From: Saccopteryx bilineata
Taxonomy: Eukaryota; Chordata; Mammalia; Chiroptera; Emballonuridae
Direction: 5' to 3'
Assembly (NCBI RefSeq): GCF_036850765.1
Contig: NC_089493.1
Coordinates: forward strand, 189,009,140 to 189,073,139
Length of the DNA stretch: 64,000 nucleotides
Under the pieces are notes generated by a model. The model was given only the letters and a program-made list of their open reading frames with translations, did no database searches and was not told the origin of the DNA. Below, in pieces: positions 23,205-35,816 of this stretch (position 1 is the stretch's first letter; every line of letters starts with the position of its first letter). A program made the position numbers and the translations under genes.

Positions 23205-24654
23205 CACACATGTTCAAGAAAGAAAAGGTGGTCCTTGGCTCAGGTACTACATGGCTCAGCTCTGAATGCCATGTACACGACCATAATCAGGTATCAGCCT
23301 TGAATAACGGTCTCAGCATAATATCAGGAGGACGGGGAAGTGGGACGGCTCTGGCTGTGGGCCGGGCACGTGCGCGGAAAAGCCTCAGTCTGCATCTTCT
23401 GTAAGTGGGAAGTGACTAGATAATGCCTTAAAATTGAAAATGCCAGAAATCACAGCAAAGCATATTCTTTATAGACCTAGAAATACAAACCAAAATAATC
23501 AGCTAAAAAGAAAAGGTAGACGTGGTTGCCTCTGGGAAGGGAGAAACTGGTGGTAGAGAACGATTGCTGTTTTTGACCAAAGCGTTGTGGAACTATTTGA
23601 TTCTTTCTGTGCCTTTTTTTTTTTCCTTTAATGAAAAAAAAAAACAACATAAAAATAAAATAGATTGGGCACAAAGAACGCTCAGTGCAATGTGAGAACC
23701 CCCAAATGGTGGCTGTTTAGTTGTCTCAGACGTATTTCATTCAGCGAGTGTGTATTGATTAGGGGTGATGTGTTCAAGGCAACACCAGGTGCCCTGAACT
23801 CGAATGGGTAGGCACGGGAGCATTTTCACTGAATCTGTAGATTTGTCCGTGTCTGCTTCTGTTGATTTGGAAGCCCTGCGGAGTTGTTAGGGCTTTAGCT
23901 CTTTATCCCAACCCAGCCTCCAGCCTTGCTGAAAAATCCCAGGCTTAGGACGGTGTGAGACAGAGAAGATCCCGTAACTACCGTTCTCCCTCATTACCAA
24001 CCAGTCTCCGTCTAAGCGCAGGTCCCACCTCTCCCCAGAGCCTTCCCAACCAACCCTGCCCACGTGGAGGCAGCGCCAGAATCGTACAACCGCCGCGTCG
24101 CCTGCCTTACTCAATTTAGCATCTCATTACGTCCCGGTTTGAAATATGCTCTCGGTAGTTCATGCGTGTAAGTCACTTGTGTCACCATTAAATTGTCACC
24201 ACTTAAAGACAAGGGCCATTTCTTTGGTCTTTTTTTGTATCATTTGGCACTTGGCGCAGGTTGAAATGTGTGCAGGACATGCTCGTGGAAATTGTTCCAG
24301 ACACCCTTTAAAAGAGCAGGGGTGGACCGAGGCCACAAAGCAGTGGACGCATTCTGACTTTTGCAGGTCATTGTAATGTTTTCAGATCTAAGATCATCTG
24401 TGATGGTGATGGGGGTAGAGGGTGAGGTGGGTCACTGTTAGCACAGAAAAGGCACCGTAGGGAGTGATGAGAAAATAGGCGTGTTTATCTAATCTGTTGT
24501 CTTCCTGGGATCTAAGGAATATACTTTCCTTCGTTCCTTCTAGGAGCTGCTCTTCTGAGTTGGGGTTGCCTTTGGGATCGTCCCTCTGGTGATCAGTTGG
24601 TGGTGGTACCGTCGTAACCTAGGGAACTAGCCTGCAGAATGCCTGGCTTTAGCA

Positions 24655-25080
24655 TCGGTATGAGTTTTCTGGGGTTTGCATTACAAGGCACCATAAACTG
24701 GGCGGCTTAAAACAATAGAAACTTATATTCTCTTCCAGTGTGAGAGGCTAGAAGTCCAAAATTAATAAGGTGTTGGCTGGAGCACGCTCCCTCCACGGGC
24801 CCTAGGGGAGAATCCTTCCTGGCCTCCCCTCGCTTCTCGCGGCTGCTGGCGATTCTGGCTCTGGAGCAGCCTAACTCCAGTCTGTGTCTCCATCTCACAT
24901 GGCCGTCTTCTCCCTGGGTGTGTCTCCAGGACTTTACATCCCTCCCTAGAAAGACACCAGTCATTGGATTTAAGGTGCATCGTAATCCAGTGTAATCTTG
25001 TATTAATTATATTTGCTTTCCAAATAAGGTCATATTCATTCAACATATCTTTTCAAGGGATACAGTTTAACCCCCAGCAG
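24655..25080 (+). repeat. Old dispersed mammalian repeat (family not named), copy 1
   Basis: Contains accataaactgggcggctta, aaacaatagaaacttatatt and agaggctagaagtccaaaat, later cacatggccgtcttctccct and aaataaggtcatattcat. The same order of landmarks is seen at 52085 and 52515. I recognise the family but will not guess its catalogue name. Confidence 0.6.
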
Positions 25081-25253
25081 CATCCAGCTGCAAACAAAGC
25101 AGGAGCGAGGGAGATGGTGGGTGCGGAGTCAAGTTCAAGGCTGCCTCCTTATTTCCGTTACAATGTAGAAACCAACGTCCCCCTTCTCTCCCTTGTGTGT
25201 TCTCCATCCCATCTGCTCCCACCTCCTCCCTGGATCAAGAATCCCCTCCCTGG

Positions 25254-25466
25254 CCTGACCTGTGATGGCGCAGTGGATAAAGCGTCGACCTGGAATGCTG
25301 AGGTCACCGGTTCAAAACCCTGGGCTTGCCTGGTCAAGGCACATATGGGAGTTGATGCTTCCTGCTCCTCCCCCTGTTCTCTCTCTCTCTCCCTCTCTCT
25401 CTCTCTCCCCACTCTCTCTCTAATAAAAATGAATAAATAAAATCTAAAAAAGTAAATAAAAAAAAA
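25254..25466 (+). mobile_element. Family C tRNA SINE, full length
   Basis: Starts cctgacctgtgatggcgcag tggataaagcgtcgacctgg with B-box-like ccggttcaaaaccc, followed by cacatatgggagttgatgct and a (CT)n plus A-rich tail. A perfect 17-bp duplication aagaatcccctccctgg lies at 25237-25253 and 25467-25483. Confidence 0.94.
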
Positions 25467-25559
25467 AAGAATCCCCTCCCTGGAGGATCTTTGCCAACGG
25501 GACTTAAACATGTGGGGAATTATTTCTCTCCTTTACAGAAGAGTTTCTTGAAAGGGTTT

Positions 25560-26810
25560 TCTACCCTCCCTCTCTATTTTCCCACTCCCCACATGCTCTG
25601 CGACCTGTTGTTTCTGCTGACCGGGTAACTACTCTGACTGTGTTCATACACCGCCTCCTGTTTGCTGAATTTAGTAGACGTTTCTCACCACACTTCCCTT
25701 CTTCACCGCTGCTTCGTCCTTGACATGCCCTTTCCTCTTGCATCTGTGGCTCCGCTTTCTTCTTATTCCCATTCCTGTGTTTCTGGCCACTTCTCCTTCC
25801 TACGGATGCCTCCTTCTGTTTATCCTTTAAATGCCAGGATACCTGTGCGTTAAAACCAGCCCCCTTGCCCTTAGTTTTTATGCGCTGTTCCCTGGGCACT
25901 CACCGGTGCTTGTAACTGAAACTACAGTCTGAGCTGATGCCCCCATGCCCGTTTCTCCAGGTCAGATGTTTTACCCAATAGATCTACATGCTTCCCACCC
26001 CGCCTGTTTCAACGAGGATGGCCAGTAGACAGTTCAAAGCCCACGGTCCTGACGTGAAACTCAATACACTTGATCTGAAACACGTTCTTCCATTTCGTTC
26101 TTCTTCTGGTTTTCCTCAACTCAACACATGTCCCTGTCACCCAACCGGTTGCTCAAGCCCGAAACCTGGAGACCAGCCCTGCTGTCCCTCATTGCCACCT
26201 AGGAGAAGTCGCCAAACCCTATCAAAAGTGTGACTCTTAAATGTCCCTATATCCCTGCTGCCACCACCCTGGCTAGCTCAAATTACTATTGTCGTTGACC
26301 TGAAGATCTAATCGGTTCTAATTGATTCTTTTATTAGCCTTTCTGTCTTCTAATCCAATCTGTTCTCACAATTCAATTAACAGAGTTTCTATAAAATGCA
26401 TATCTGACTGAGCTGCCTGAAAGTCTTCAGTGGGACCCCCTTGTTCCCTGGAGGTGGTCTGTACCCTTTAGCATCTCACAGGGGGTCCCCTGAGACCTCC
26501 CTATCCCGTCTCACCATTCATCCCACTTCACTGACCACGCCACGCCCGTGCCTTACCGTCTTGACACGCGGTGCTTTCTCCGGGAAGCCTCTCTGACCTC
26601 CCTGATCTGGGTTATCCTTCCATAGCTCACACGTCTTCAGCTGTCATTGAACTCACCATTTGACTGGATGCAACATTAGGGTTAAGCTCTTTGAAGACAA
26701 GAACCATTTCTCCCTGGGGTCCTTTTTTGCTGCATGACTTAGCTAGAGTGGTGGCTGGCACCGGGCAGACACCAAATATTAGGCAAATGAACAAATAAAG
26801 AGTGCGTGAA
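25560..26810 (+). repeat. L2-type LINE relic, long
   Basis: A run of L2-like landmarks in order: cccattcctgtgtttctggc, aaccggttgctcaagcccga aacctggagacc, then ctgcctgaaagtcttcagtg, aagcctctctgacctccctg and gggttaagctctttgaagac. Heavily diverged; no reverse transcriptase frame is open. Confidence 0.65.
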
Positions 26811-27386
26811 GCCACAGGAGGGAGAAAAGGTGTGCAGAAGGTGTTTTCAATGTTCAAAGAATGGTCCAAGCGTGGAGTAGGGGCGGACCCTGGCTCAGGA
26901 GCGGCTTCCTCGTTCTGTAGGAGAGGAGGTGAGGCACTAGGAAGGCATTCTGGCTGGCGGGGTAGTGCTGTGTGGATGGCAAGGAAAGCCAGGAGCAAGC
27001 AACGAAGCCTGAGACAGTTAATATTTAAACTCTATGAACTAAATAAACAAGTACAGAAAAGCTCTCTTTGGTTTGACACTCTTCAAATTCCAGGGCCGTC
27101 GTCACCCTTTATTCACGGTTTCAATTCTCTGGTTCCAGTCTCCCGGGGTCAACCACGGTCCAGAAATAGTAAACGGAAAATTCAAGGAATAAACAATTCA
27201 TAAGTTTGAAATTGCGCGTTGTTCTGAGCGGCGCGATGGAATTCCGTGCCTTTCTGCTCGGGACGTGAATCCTGCCTTTGTCCACTGTCTCCGCGCTCTG
27301 TGTGCTCCCTGCCCGTCAGCCGCTTTGCAGACATCTCTGTCCTCAGACTGCCTGTTCCTGTGCAGCCGGGCTTGTGTTCCAGTCAC

Positions 27387-27390
<4 letters not shown>

Positions 27391-27434
<44 letters not shown>
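27391..27434. repeat. (AT)22 microsatellite within the Tigger relic
   Basis: Uninterrupted at dinucleotides sitting where Tigger coding sequence would start. Confidence 0.97.
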
Positions 27435-27437
<3 letters not shown>

Positions 27438-27476
27438 CTAATGCTACGTCACAAAGCCTGTATTCATCACGTAGAC

Positions 27477-27811
27477 CAGGGGTCCCCGAACTTTTTACAC
27501 AGGGGCCAGTTCACTGTCCCTCAGACCATTGGAGGGCCAGACTATAAAAAAAACTATGAACAAATCCCTGTGCACACTGCACATATTTTATTTTAAAGTA
27601 AAAAAAAAAAACAAAATGGGAACAAATACAATATTTAAAATAAAGAACAAGTAAATTTAAATCAACAAACTGACCAATATTTCAATGGGAACTATGCTCC
27701 TCTCACTGACCACCAATGAAAGAGGTGCCCCTTCCGGAAGTGCGGCGGGGGCCAGATAAATGGCCTCAGGGGGCCACATGCAGCCCGCGGGCCATAGTTT
27801 GGGGACCCCTG
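27477..27811. mobile_element. hAT MITE, family 1 (335 bp), inside Tigger
   Basis: Same orientation and by eye roughly 95 percent like the copy at 16338. Inverted ends caggggtccc and gggacccctg, with perfect 8-bp duplications acgtagac (27469-27476 and 27812-27819). Tigger sequence continues on both sides. Confidence 0.95.
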
Positions 27812-30233
27812 ACGTAGACATTGTATCATCTCACATCATCACAAAAGGGCGAACACAGTCCAAGATAGTTTGAGAGAGAGACCATATTCGTGTAACTTTT
27901 ATTACAGTATGTTGTTACAGTTGTTCTATTTTCTTGTTATCATTGGTAATCTCTTCCCCTGCCTGAGTTATAAATTAAACTTTATCACAGGTACATATAA
28001 GAAAAGATGTAGTCCACATAGGGTTTGGCCCTATCTGAGGTTTCAAGCATCCACTGAGGGGCCGTGGAGTGCCCCCCCATCTGAGGGGACTGCTGTACCA
28101 GCCTTTCCCCGATGCTCCTCGGGCCGATCCCAGCCCCCTCCCCTTGTCACTTTCTGTCAAATCTTTTATGGTGGCTATTGTTTTATTATCCTTATTCCTT
28201 TCTGGTGCTTGTAAACCTAAAGATGAGCAGCACACACACTCTTGAAGCAGTTAGGCTGTTACCTCTTAAATTAATGTTTTCTGCAAGAGTTGTAGCTTAG
28301 TGGAAAACAATAATTGTTTCTAAGACAGCATCTTGGAGTTGAACCAATTCTATCAGTGAACACTCAACCATGGAAAGCTAGCAATAAAGGCAATGATCAA
28401 TCGTTCTTTTCTCCCCCCCTCTCTCTTCTCTCCCTCTCCTTCCACTCCAAGTCAGACTTTGCACCCCTTTGCTTTAAAATAAATAAATAAAGGAGCTGAT
28501 GGTGTAGCATCTTTTGAACACCTCAGCAGAACAGCCAGTGGCCCTATGTAGAAAGATCCCTGGTCTTTCCCCACCCCTCCCCTTCTCTAAGGATTTACAA
28601 AGATGTGCTTGTGTGAGTTACAGCCTTACAAATGCCTGCTTTTGTATTGTGTTGGTGTCTGACCATGGACTGAGGGGTGGGGACAGGACTCCTCCATCCT
28701 TTGTGCCAGCTCCCCAAATAGTTCCAGTGCACACGGTGGCATTCACACTTGAGTGGAATCACATTTCATTCTGTTCCATCTGATTGGCTGCCGTGTTTTC
28801 GTTCTGTCTGTGGTAATGGAGCCCTCTTTCCAAGTTTCCAAGGTGATTTCATCGCAACGACCTTTTCCATCTCCCTGGGGCATCCCACCCTTACCCACCA
28901 CCCCTCCTTCACTCTCCTGCATAAGATATTGCTTTGCACCCTGTTCTTTCTGCAGCAACTGTTGCTTTTGATACATTCCTATCGGCTGTTTCGTGGTTGC
29001 TGCCATGAAGGAGCAGTGATCTTTACCAGCTTACGACCCCGCCGGTCTCTAGTGGATTCTTCTCACGTTCTTCTCACCCAGGTCAAGCAATTTGCTTTAA
29101 GAAATGGGAAGAGATTGGATGGGACGCCACCTATTTAAATGCTAGGATGCCGGCTGGTATGATTTCTTTTGCTAACCTGTGCACCTTCTCCTGAAGACAG
29201 AAAACTGGTTAGAATATAAGAGACCGAGGGCTGGTTGTGAAAATAATTCACGGGGAGGGGGAAAAGTCGTATTGCACCGGGCAGACTTGGCCTTCCCTGC
29301 CTCTCTTTATTGATCTCGGATTGCTGAAAGGGTTCGCAAGAGAGCCAGAATCTGTGGAGCGGAGAAAGGAAGATTCCTGCAGACAGCGGGGGCCGGAGGG
29401 TCAGAATCTGAGCCCTGACTCCACGGGGAACGCGCCGCGTTGCCCGGGCAGCCAGTTCTCTTCTCACACCCTGCATTGTTTTCTTGTATAGTGTTGAGAG
29501 AGCTCGGGCCTGATGTTTAGAACAATCCCTTTCAACTTTCAAATATCAAAACTCCAGGGGAAGAACAAGAATTAGGCACCTCCTATTCCACTTTCAGGAA
29601 AGTCTTGGGTCTGTCATCTCTCTGCAGAAACACAGAAACAACATCCCCAAATAGGAAACTGAGACTGTTGCCCTTTCCTAGGTTTGGTGGTGGTGGCGAT
29701 GATAATGAGAATGACATTAAACAGTAACTATTATCACTTATGTTTGTATAACATTTTCTCTGTCGAGTACGTTATAACTCAGAAGTTGCCAAATCTGGCC
29801 CTTGGTTGAGCAGATGAGCTTGCCAATCTGTTTGATTTGTTCCTACTTGTATGTTTAAAATGTTTTTTATTTAGATGACATTTAAAATAAAGCGGGAGAT
29901 TTTTATATAAACATTCATAAATCTGTCTTTCTTGAAATGACACATCTAGCATTGCCTACCTCTCTTATCTCACAGCGAGAAGAGGCTGCCGGATTAACGT
30001 GGGCCGGCCTTTTCTACTTTTTAGTCTTTTCCCTGTGACTTTCCTGTCCTTTAGAGGTAATTGAACTTGCCGTCTTAGTCACCTAGCTCATCAGCATCAT
30101 TGATGATGACCATGATGATGAAGACTGATTCTATCATCGTTAAAAATAAGCCTTTGGAAAACACTATAATGTGCTTTGTTTATTGAAAACATTACTACCA
30201 TGTGGTGAGGAGGATATAAAGAGTACTATTGTT

Positions 30234-30587
30234 GACCCTGGTCACTAACTCAGCAGTAGAGTGTCAGCTGGGTGTATGGATGTCCCGGGTTTGATTCCCA
30301 GTGAGGATACACAGGAGAAGTGACCATCTGCTTCTCCTCCACCCCTTTCTCTCCTTCTTTTCCCTCCCACAGCCAGTGGTTCAATTAGTTTGAGCATGGC
30401 TCCAGGTGTTGAGAATAGCTCCATTGCAGCGCATCAGCCTCAGGTACTAAAAATGACTCAGTTCCCAAGCATTGGCCCCAAATGGGGTTGCTGGGGTGGA
30501 TCCCGGTGATTTGGGACACACGTGGGAGTTTGCTTCACTATCTCCCGTCCTCTCACCAAATAAATAAGTAAATAAATAAATAAATAA
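30234..30587 (+). mobile_element. Family A-prime tRNA SINE
   Basis: Head gaccctggtcactaactcag cagtagagtgtcagc, B box gggtttgattcc, body with ccaggtgttgagaatagctc, and a (AAAT)n tail. The duplication ataaagagtactattgttg / ataaagagtattgttg flanks it and differs by a 3-bp deletion. Confidence 0.87.
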
Positions 30588-31369
30588 ATAAAGAGTATTG
30601 TTGTCTCCACTGAACAGGTAAGGTATTTGGGGGTCAGAAAGCTCAAGTGACCTATCAATTGGAAATGTTTAATTGCTAGTAGTCTTGACATTTCCGCCAC
30701 CAGGATCTCCTTATATTATTTTCTCCCATGTGCCCAATGTTTTGTAGGATTCTGTCTACCAGTTCACATATATTGTCATAGTCTGTGGGGTTTTTATTCA
30801 TTTTATGTTGCATGAAGACACATACATGTGTCTTTCAAATTACTGTTTTATTTCAACGCACTGGATTAATAGAATTCCTTCCCTTTAGGATTACACTACC
30901 CCCGAAATGCTTTTACCTTCTGGGCTGATTTTCTTTCATTTCCCTGACGCTGTCAATAGCTTGTTTGGTAACGTTTGCACTGTTATCTAAGTCCTGCTGT
31001 CAGTGATGACTGACATTTCTTTCCCAGGTAAGATTATAACTGCTGATGGACGAATTCTTTGGTCCCTTTGTACAATTACTCTCGATTTCCATGCTTTCCC
31101 GGGTGACTTATCAACGAGCACGCACATAGTTAAGACGGGGTGGGGGGAGCTTGCCCAGGTCATGAGAAGGTTAAGTGAGTTTTAGGAAGCCTGGGCCAAA
31201 TATGCTTACAACATAGCATATGAGTTGTATGCCGGTCCGCTCAGGTCAGTTCCGAGGAGGAGAACCCAAACTCAAGTATTTCGTTGTTATTTTCGATGTG
31301 GGAGTATACATAGCGTGGAAAATTATCTCACTTCTGGTCCTGATATTGGTCCTCAGGAGCTGTGTGTTG

Positions 31370-31440
31370 TCAGCACATTTTGATTAAATACCCACCATGT
31401 ATCCATCGTGTCACGGGTGCTGGGCATTGCCTGGGTTTGA
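31370..31440 (-). repeat. MIR-like fragment
   Basis: Contains acccaccatgtatccatcgt and gggtgctgggcattgcct; very short. Confidence 0.35.
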
Positions 31441-32434
31441 AGGGCCATCGTCACACCAGATCGCCCCCCCCCCCCCGGCTTCCTCCTGCATTCCGACGCT
31501 GATGAGTTCTGCCGTTCCAAAGCTCTGCTGGCCCTAACTTGTCCTCTTAACAGCACAAGACCAGTATGAGATTCCTTTTTCAACATCTCCCAGAGGCTTC
31601 TAGGGTTTGATTTGACTCTAGCCTGCTGTGGAAAAGATTTAAACTTTTCCAGAGTGAGATGAGCTCAGCCCTTTGCTGAGCAAATTCTAGTTCTACTTCA
31701 TTGTATTTTGCCATAAGATTCCTCCTGCCCCCTGGGAAAGGGGCTCATGATGGAAACAGATCAATCTGATATATGGACCATAAAATGACATTGATGGTAA
31801 ACATACTATGGACTAATTACAGCATTTCATGGGAGAAAAAAAAGAAATGCTATATTAAGCATGCACATAAATCATAAAGTCCTAATTTCAGGAACATTAA
31901 ACGTGAAAAATTATTTCCCAGAATGGAGGGAAAATAGCACATACCTTCATATAAGCCAAATACATTTCTTTATAAATATATGGAAGATATATGCCCTGCT
32001 CACATCCATGCCCCGAGTTGCAGATTTTCAATAACTTGGATCAAATTAGGTTGATCTAAGACACAGTCCCATTGCAATGCAACCAAGCTTTGAAGGGGCC
32101 ACCACCCAGGCGTGGTTTCCCCTCCTGAGTCAAAAAACCAGGAGTGCAGCATCGATTATTGATTGTTGTGTTGGGGGGGGGGGGCGTCCAAAGCCAAGAT
32201 AAATATGCAGAGAACTTATCTGAGATGACTGTGTCATTCAGAAGCCACCGTGCAGCCGCTTGGGGGTGGGGGTGTTCCCCTTTTTAAAGCCCGTGACATC
32301 TCAGAGGTCAAGCTTAGGAAGAGGGCTTGAGAGCTGTTTCCTCAGCAAGAGAAAAGGAACCCGTCCCTTCTCTCTCCTCCATCACCATTCTGCAAACCCT
32401 CCCTCGCGAGCTCCGAAGCCTGCCTTGTTCCCTT

Positions 32435-32530
32435 TACCATTTGGACTGTTGTTACCTTGGGCAAGTTCCTTAATTAACTTCCCTGTGTTTTAGTTTCAGC
32501 ATTTATAACACAGGGATAATTATACTTCAA
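32435..32530 (+). repeat. MIR SINE fragment
   Basis: Contains ttaccttgggcaagttcctt, aattaacttccctgtgtttt and ataacacagggataattata. Confidence 0.65.
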
Positions 32531-33819
32531 GATAATGCGTGTGTGTGGTGGGAGGAGGAATGCCTCTCCTTTGCACAGTCGGAAGCAGGCATGCATTGCC
32601 ATCATTGGTTGTTTATTAGTAGTAATGACATGCCACGTGACCATGGCGTCAAGCCCCCCCACCCCACCCCCAGCTGCATAGGGCTCAGAATCTTCATCCA
32701 GGTTCCCTCCCTGGACCCAGCATTAAGTCCGAGATCTCAGGCCAGGCTACCCTGAGAGAGGGCACTGCCTCTTCCCTGGTTCCCTCTTCTCTTGCTGCCT
32801 TTCCACCCCTCCACATCGCCTCCCACACACAGCTGGGGTTAGGCTACCCCGGACTTCGTGACTGCGATAAACACAAGAGAAATTCAAAATGGGACGGTAA
32901 CACGGTAGCCACTCAGGCCAAAGCGTCCGCGGCTTGTGACACCCGTGCGCATACCTCAGGCTCAAGGTCGGTACCTATGCCCCCGCGGCCTGCTCGCTCC
33001 GGAACTGGTCGCACCTGCTCCAGGTTAGATGTTCGGTGGAAGAAGAGAACTGCAGAGGAGTTGCACACACACTGGAGCCTCCTGCATTGTAGGAGAAAAT
33101 TCCGCTCAGGAAACCAGGAGGCACACTGATCGAGACCCCTGCCGTGTCCAATTAGGCTTCTTTTAAAAGGAGCAAGCTCTTTAACTTAGTGGGTTTCTGG
33201 GGGCTGTTTGTCTCTTTCTTTGGGCTTATCACAACTCTTCAATTACCTTAGCATATGCTTCGTTGCTGGTGTTTTTCATTCCTTCCTTTGCCATAGGAAA
33301 CAGAAAAAGGTTTTGTTTATTTTTTTTTTATAAGAGGCATTTCAATAAAGTGGCGGTGGGGGGGGCATTGGTTAATAAAGAAGGAAACGGTTGCCAAGGT
33401 CTTTTAAGACTTTGTAGTAGGACCATCATGCAAGCGCAGGACCGGTCCCTGAGCAATGTGAGGTCTTATGGTGGCGGAGGACTTGAGTTTGTCAGCTTTG
33501 CATTCTTATCGCCCTGGTTTCTGTGCTCCACACAAATTCAGGGTTCCAACAAGAATGCTTCACATACTTTTGAATGTTACAAAATAATGCCTTTTATTTA
33601 AGTTCTGAGGTGGTTCTTTCCGCCCAAAGATTTAGTCCCAGAATGCATAGTGACACCCTGAGAAGTATGACAAGGGAGTTCAAGGAAACAAGCATGTCCT
33701 TTAGACTTCTACCAGACCCCTTGGACACTAGGAGTACTTTGTCATGATAAATCCCTGGCAAGTGGAGCTCTGTCTTACTTCTCTTTCTGTCTTTGTTACC
33801 TGTTAAGCACGGTGCCTGG

Positions 33820-33974
33820 GATGGATGGATGGATGGATGGATGGATGGATGGATGGATGGATGGATGAGTGGATAGGTGGGTGGGTGGATGGATGGATGG
33901 ATGGATGGATGAGTGGATAGGTGGGTGGGTGGGTGGATGAATGGATGGGTGGGTGGATGGATGGATGGATGGAT
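33820..33974. repeat. (GGAT)n minisatellite with higher-order units
   Basis: Blocks of atgg repeats broken by gagtggataggtgggtggg, which recurs twice. It is the reverse complement in kind of the tract at 15893. Confidence 0.96.
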
Positions 33975-34139
33975 CAAGGAAAACTACTTCGTTTTCTTAG
34001 TCTTTGAAGTTTCTATGTTCAAAATATAAAATAAAGGGCAAGATTTGCATGCCAAAGAATCACGCCAAAGCAACATGTTCAGTTAAGTAAATTTTCACAG
34101 CATTTAGAATAAAACCCAGAGCGTTTATTGTGGCTAACA

Positions 34140-34455
34140 TGATGTGGTTTGGCCAGAGCCTAACACTCATCACTTGATCTCTTTTCATTCTGGTTCCTCT
34201 CTTTGCTCTGCAGCAACTCTAGAGTTTTGTGCATTCTTCAAAAACACTAAGCTCTCTCCCTTGACAACCTTGCCCCTTCTATCCATATTTCATCGCCCAG
34301 ACATGTCCCCTTACCTCCCCATGGCCGACCTGTTCATTCACTTGGCTCAACTGCCATCTCCTTCCCAATACAACCTTGGTTCTCCTCTTTTCTTTCCATA
34401 TCCTCAACACCCAGGAGAGCGTTCCACACTTAGTAGGTCTCCATAAATACCTGAT
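34140..34455 (+). repeat. L2-like LINE fragment
   Basis: Contains cattctggttcctctctttg, gacctgttcattcacttggc and ccacacttagtaggtctcca taaatacctgatggg, fitting an L2 3' end, though with gaps. Confidence 0.5.
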
Positions 34456-34565
34456 GGGTGATTGCCAAATATGTATTCAGATTTTCCAAATATTCAGGAT
34501 GTTACTATAAGAAAATCCTTGAGGTCATTCTTCTTTCCAAATTCCAACTAAAAATCAAACAATCT

Positions 34566-34900
34566 CCTGACGAGTGATGGCACAGTGGATATAGCATTGA
34601 CCTAGGACACTGAGGTCCCAGGTTTAAAACCCTGAGGTCACTATCTTAAGTGCAATTCATCTGGCTTGAGTGCAGGCTCACCAGCTTGAGTGCGGGGTTG
34701 CTAGCTTGAGCGTGGGATCATAAACACGATCCCATCGTCACTGGTTTGAAGCCCAAGGTCGCCGGCTTGAGCCCAGGGTCGTTGCTTGAGTAAGGGGTCA
34801 CTGATTCGCCTGGAACGCCCCATCAAGGCACGTAGCAGAAGCAGTCAATGAACAACTGAAGTGCTGCAACTACGAGTTGATGCTTCTCATTTCTCTCCCG

Positions 34901-34960
<60 letters not shown>
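34566..34960 (+). mobile_element. Family B tRNA SINE, long (about 395 bp) variant
   Basis: Starts cctgacgagtgatggcacag tggatatagcattgacc and has an expanded body with several agcttgagtgc(g)ggg units, then atgaacaactgaagtgctgc and a (CT)n(CA)n tail. Short flanking repeat acaatct. Longer than the copy at 2342 because of extra internal units. Confidence 0.88.

Positions 34961-34961
<1 letters not shown>
34905..34961. repeat. (CT)n(CA)n microsatellite, SINE tail
   Basis: About 17 ct followed by 11 ca units; grown from the pyrimidine-rich end of the family B SINE. Confidence 0.95.
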
Positions 34962-34962
<1 letters not shown>

Positions 34963-35389
34963 ATCTAAACCTCAACTTTAAGGTGGAAAATGTCCCTTTT
35001 GTTTTTCCCTTCTAAATAATCAGAAGCTGATAGGTGGTCTTCTTTTCACCACTTCCCTACCCCAACCCTGAAAAAAGAAAGGTAGGTAGGTAGAGAGGGA
35101 GGAGGGTAAGTAGGGAAGGAGGGAGGGAAGGAAGGAAGGAAAGGAGGGAGGGAGGGAGGGAAAAGGAAAGGAAACCATAGAAAAGACTGGGTCGAATAAA
35201 CTCTGGAAGAAAAGCTGTGAGACTGCTCAGAGCCCGGACAGACTACAGTTATGAACCTCCGAGAGGAGACGACACCTAACTTCTCAGAGTTCCTGACCAG
35301 GCAGCACTGTTTCGTTTCGCCCTCCTCTTTCTCTTGAATATCTGTGGGACTGATGTGTGTTGGCACACCTCTGGGGAACCAACATCTGC

Positions 35390-35545
35390 TGAGCATTCAC
35401 TCTGCCCCAAGCACTGTACTAAGCATTTTTAGTTTGTCACTTGCTTCAGTCCCTCTGCCTTTTATCAGCGAAGAAAACAAGCCTCCGAGCCTTTAGCTAA
35501 CTGGACCAAATCCACGTACCCGTCCATGCCAGCCGAGCAGTAGGA
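35390..35545 (-). repeat. MIR SINE relic
   Basis: Contains gctgagcattcactctgccc, caagcactgtactaagcatt, agcgaagaaaacaagcctcc and agcagtaggatctgagcc. Confidence 0.75.
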
Positions 35546-35632
35546 TCTGAGCCACTGCCGCCTGAATCCAGTGGCCTGGGTCCCCCGCTGCTGTACGCTG
35601 CGTCCCCAAATATTGCTCCTGATGACTCAGAG

Positions 35633-35816
35633 CCAAGGCTCTCAGTCGTGAGCACGAACATCACCTTGGGAGCTTGTAAGACACAGACCTGGCGGCCCTC
35701 TATCAGAATGTTTGACTCGGCAGGTCTGGGATGGGAGCTGAAAATGTGCATTTCTACCAGGTTCCCAGGTGATGTCTAATACTGTGGGTCTGGGGCCCAC
35801 AGTTTGAATACCACTG
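35633..35816 (+). mobile_element. MER5A-like hAT-Charlie MITE relic
   Basis: Contains gaacatcaccttgggagctt, gtttgactcggcaggtctgg, tgcatttctaccaggttccc and the end agtttgaataccactg. Start of the element is degraded. Confidence 0.7.

Larger units (their letters stand above)
27091..28098 (+). mobile_element. Tigger (pogo-type) transposon relic, interrupted
   Basis: The 5' part reads ctttattcacggtttcaatt, gtcaaccacggtccagaaat and gaataaacaattcataagtt tgaaattgcgcg. The 3' part reads catctcacatcatcacaaaa, taacttttattacagtatg and gaggtttcaagcatccactg. These are both ends of a Tigger element with the transposase region gone. An (AT)22 run and a hAT MITE sit inside it. Confidence 0.85.

Noticed and set aside
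24964..25440. 158-codon frame ending in a Leu/Ser run
   Set aside because: It spans an old repeat and then a family C SINE; the Ser/Leu run is the SINE's (CT)n tail.
31015..31190. Possible small exon after tttctttcccag
   Set aside because: The acceptor-like cag is followed at once by gtaag, so it is equally donor-like; the open frame here shows no teneurin or other family match.
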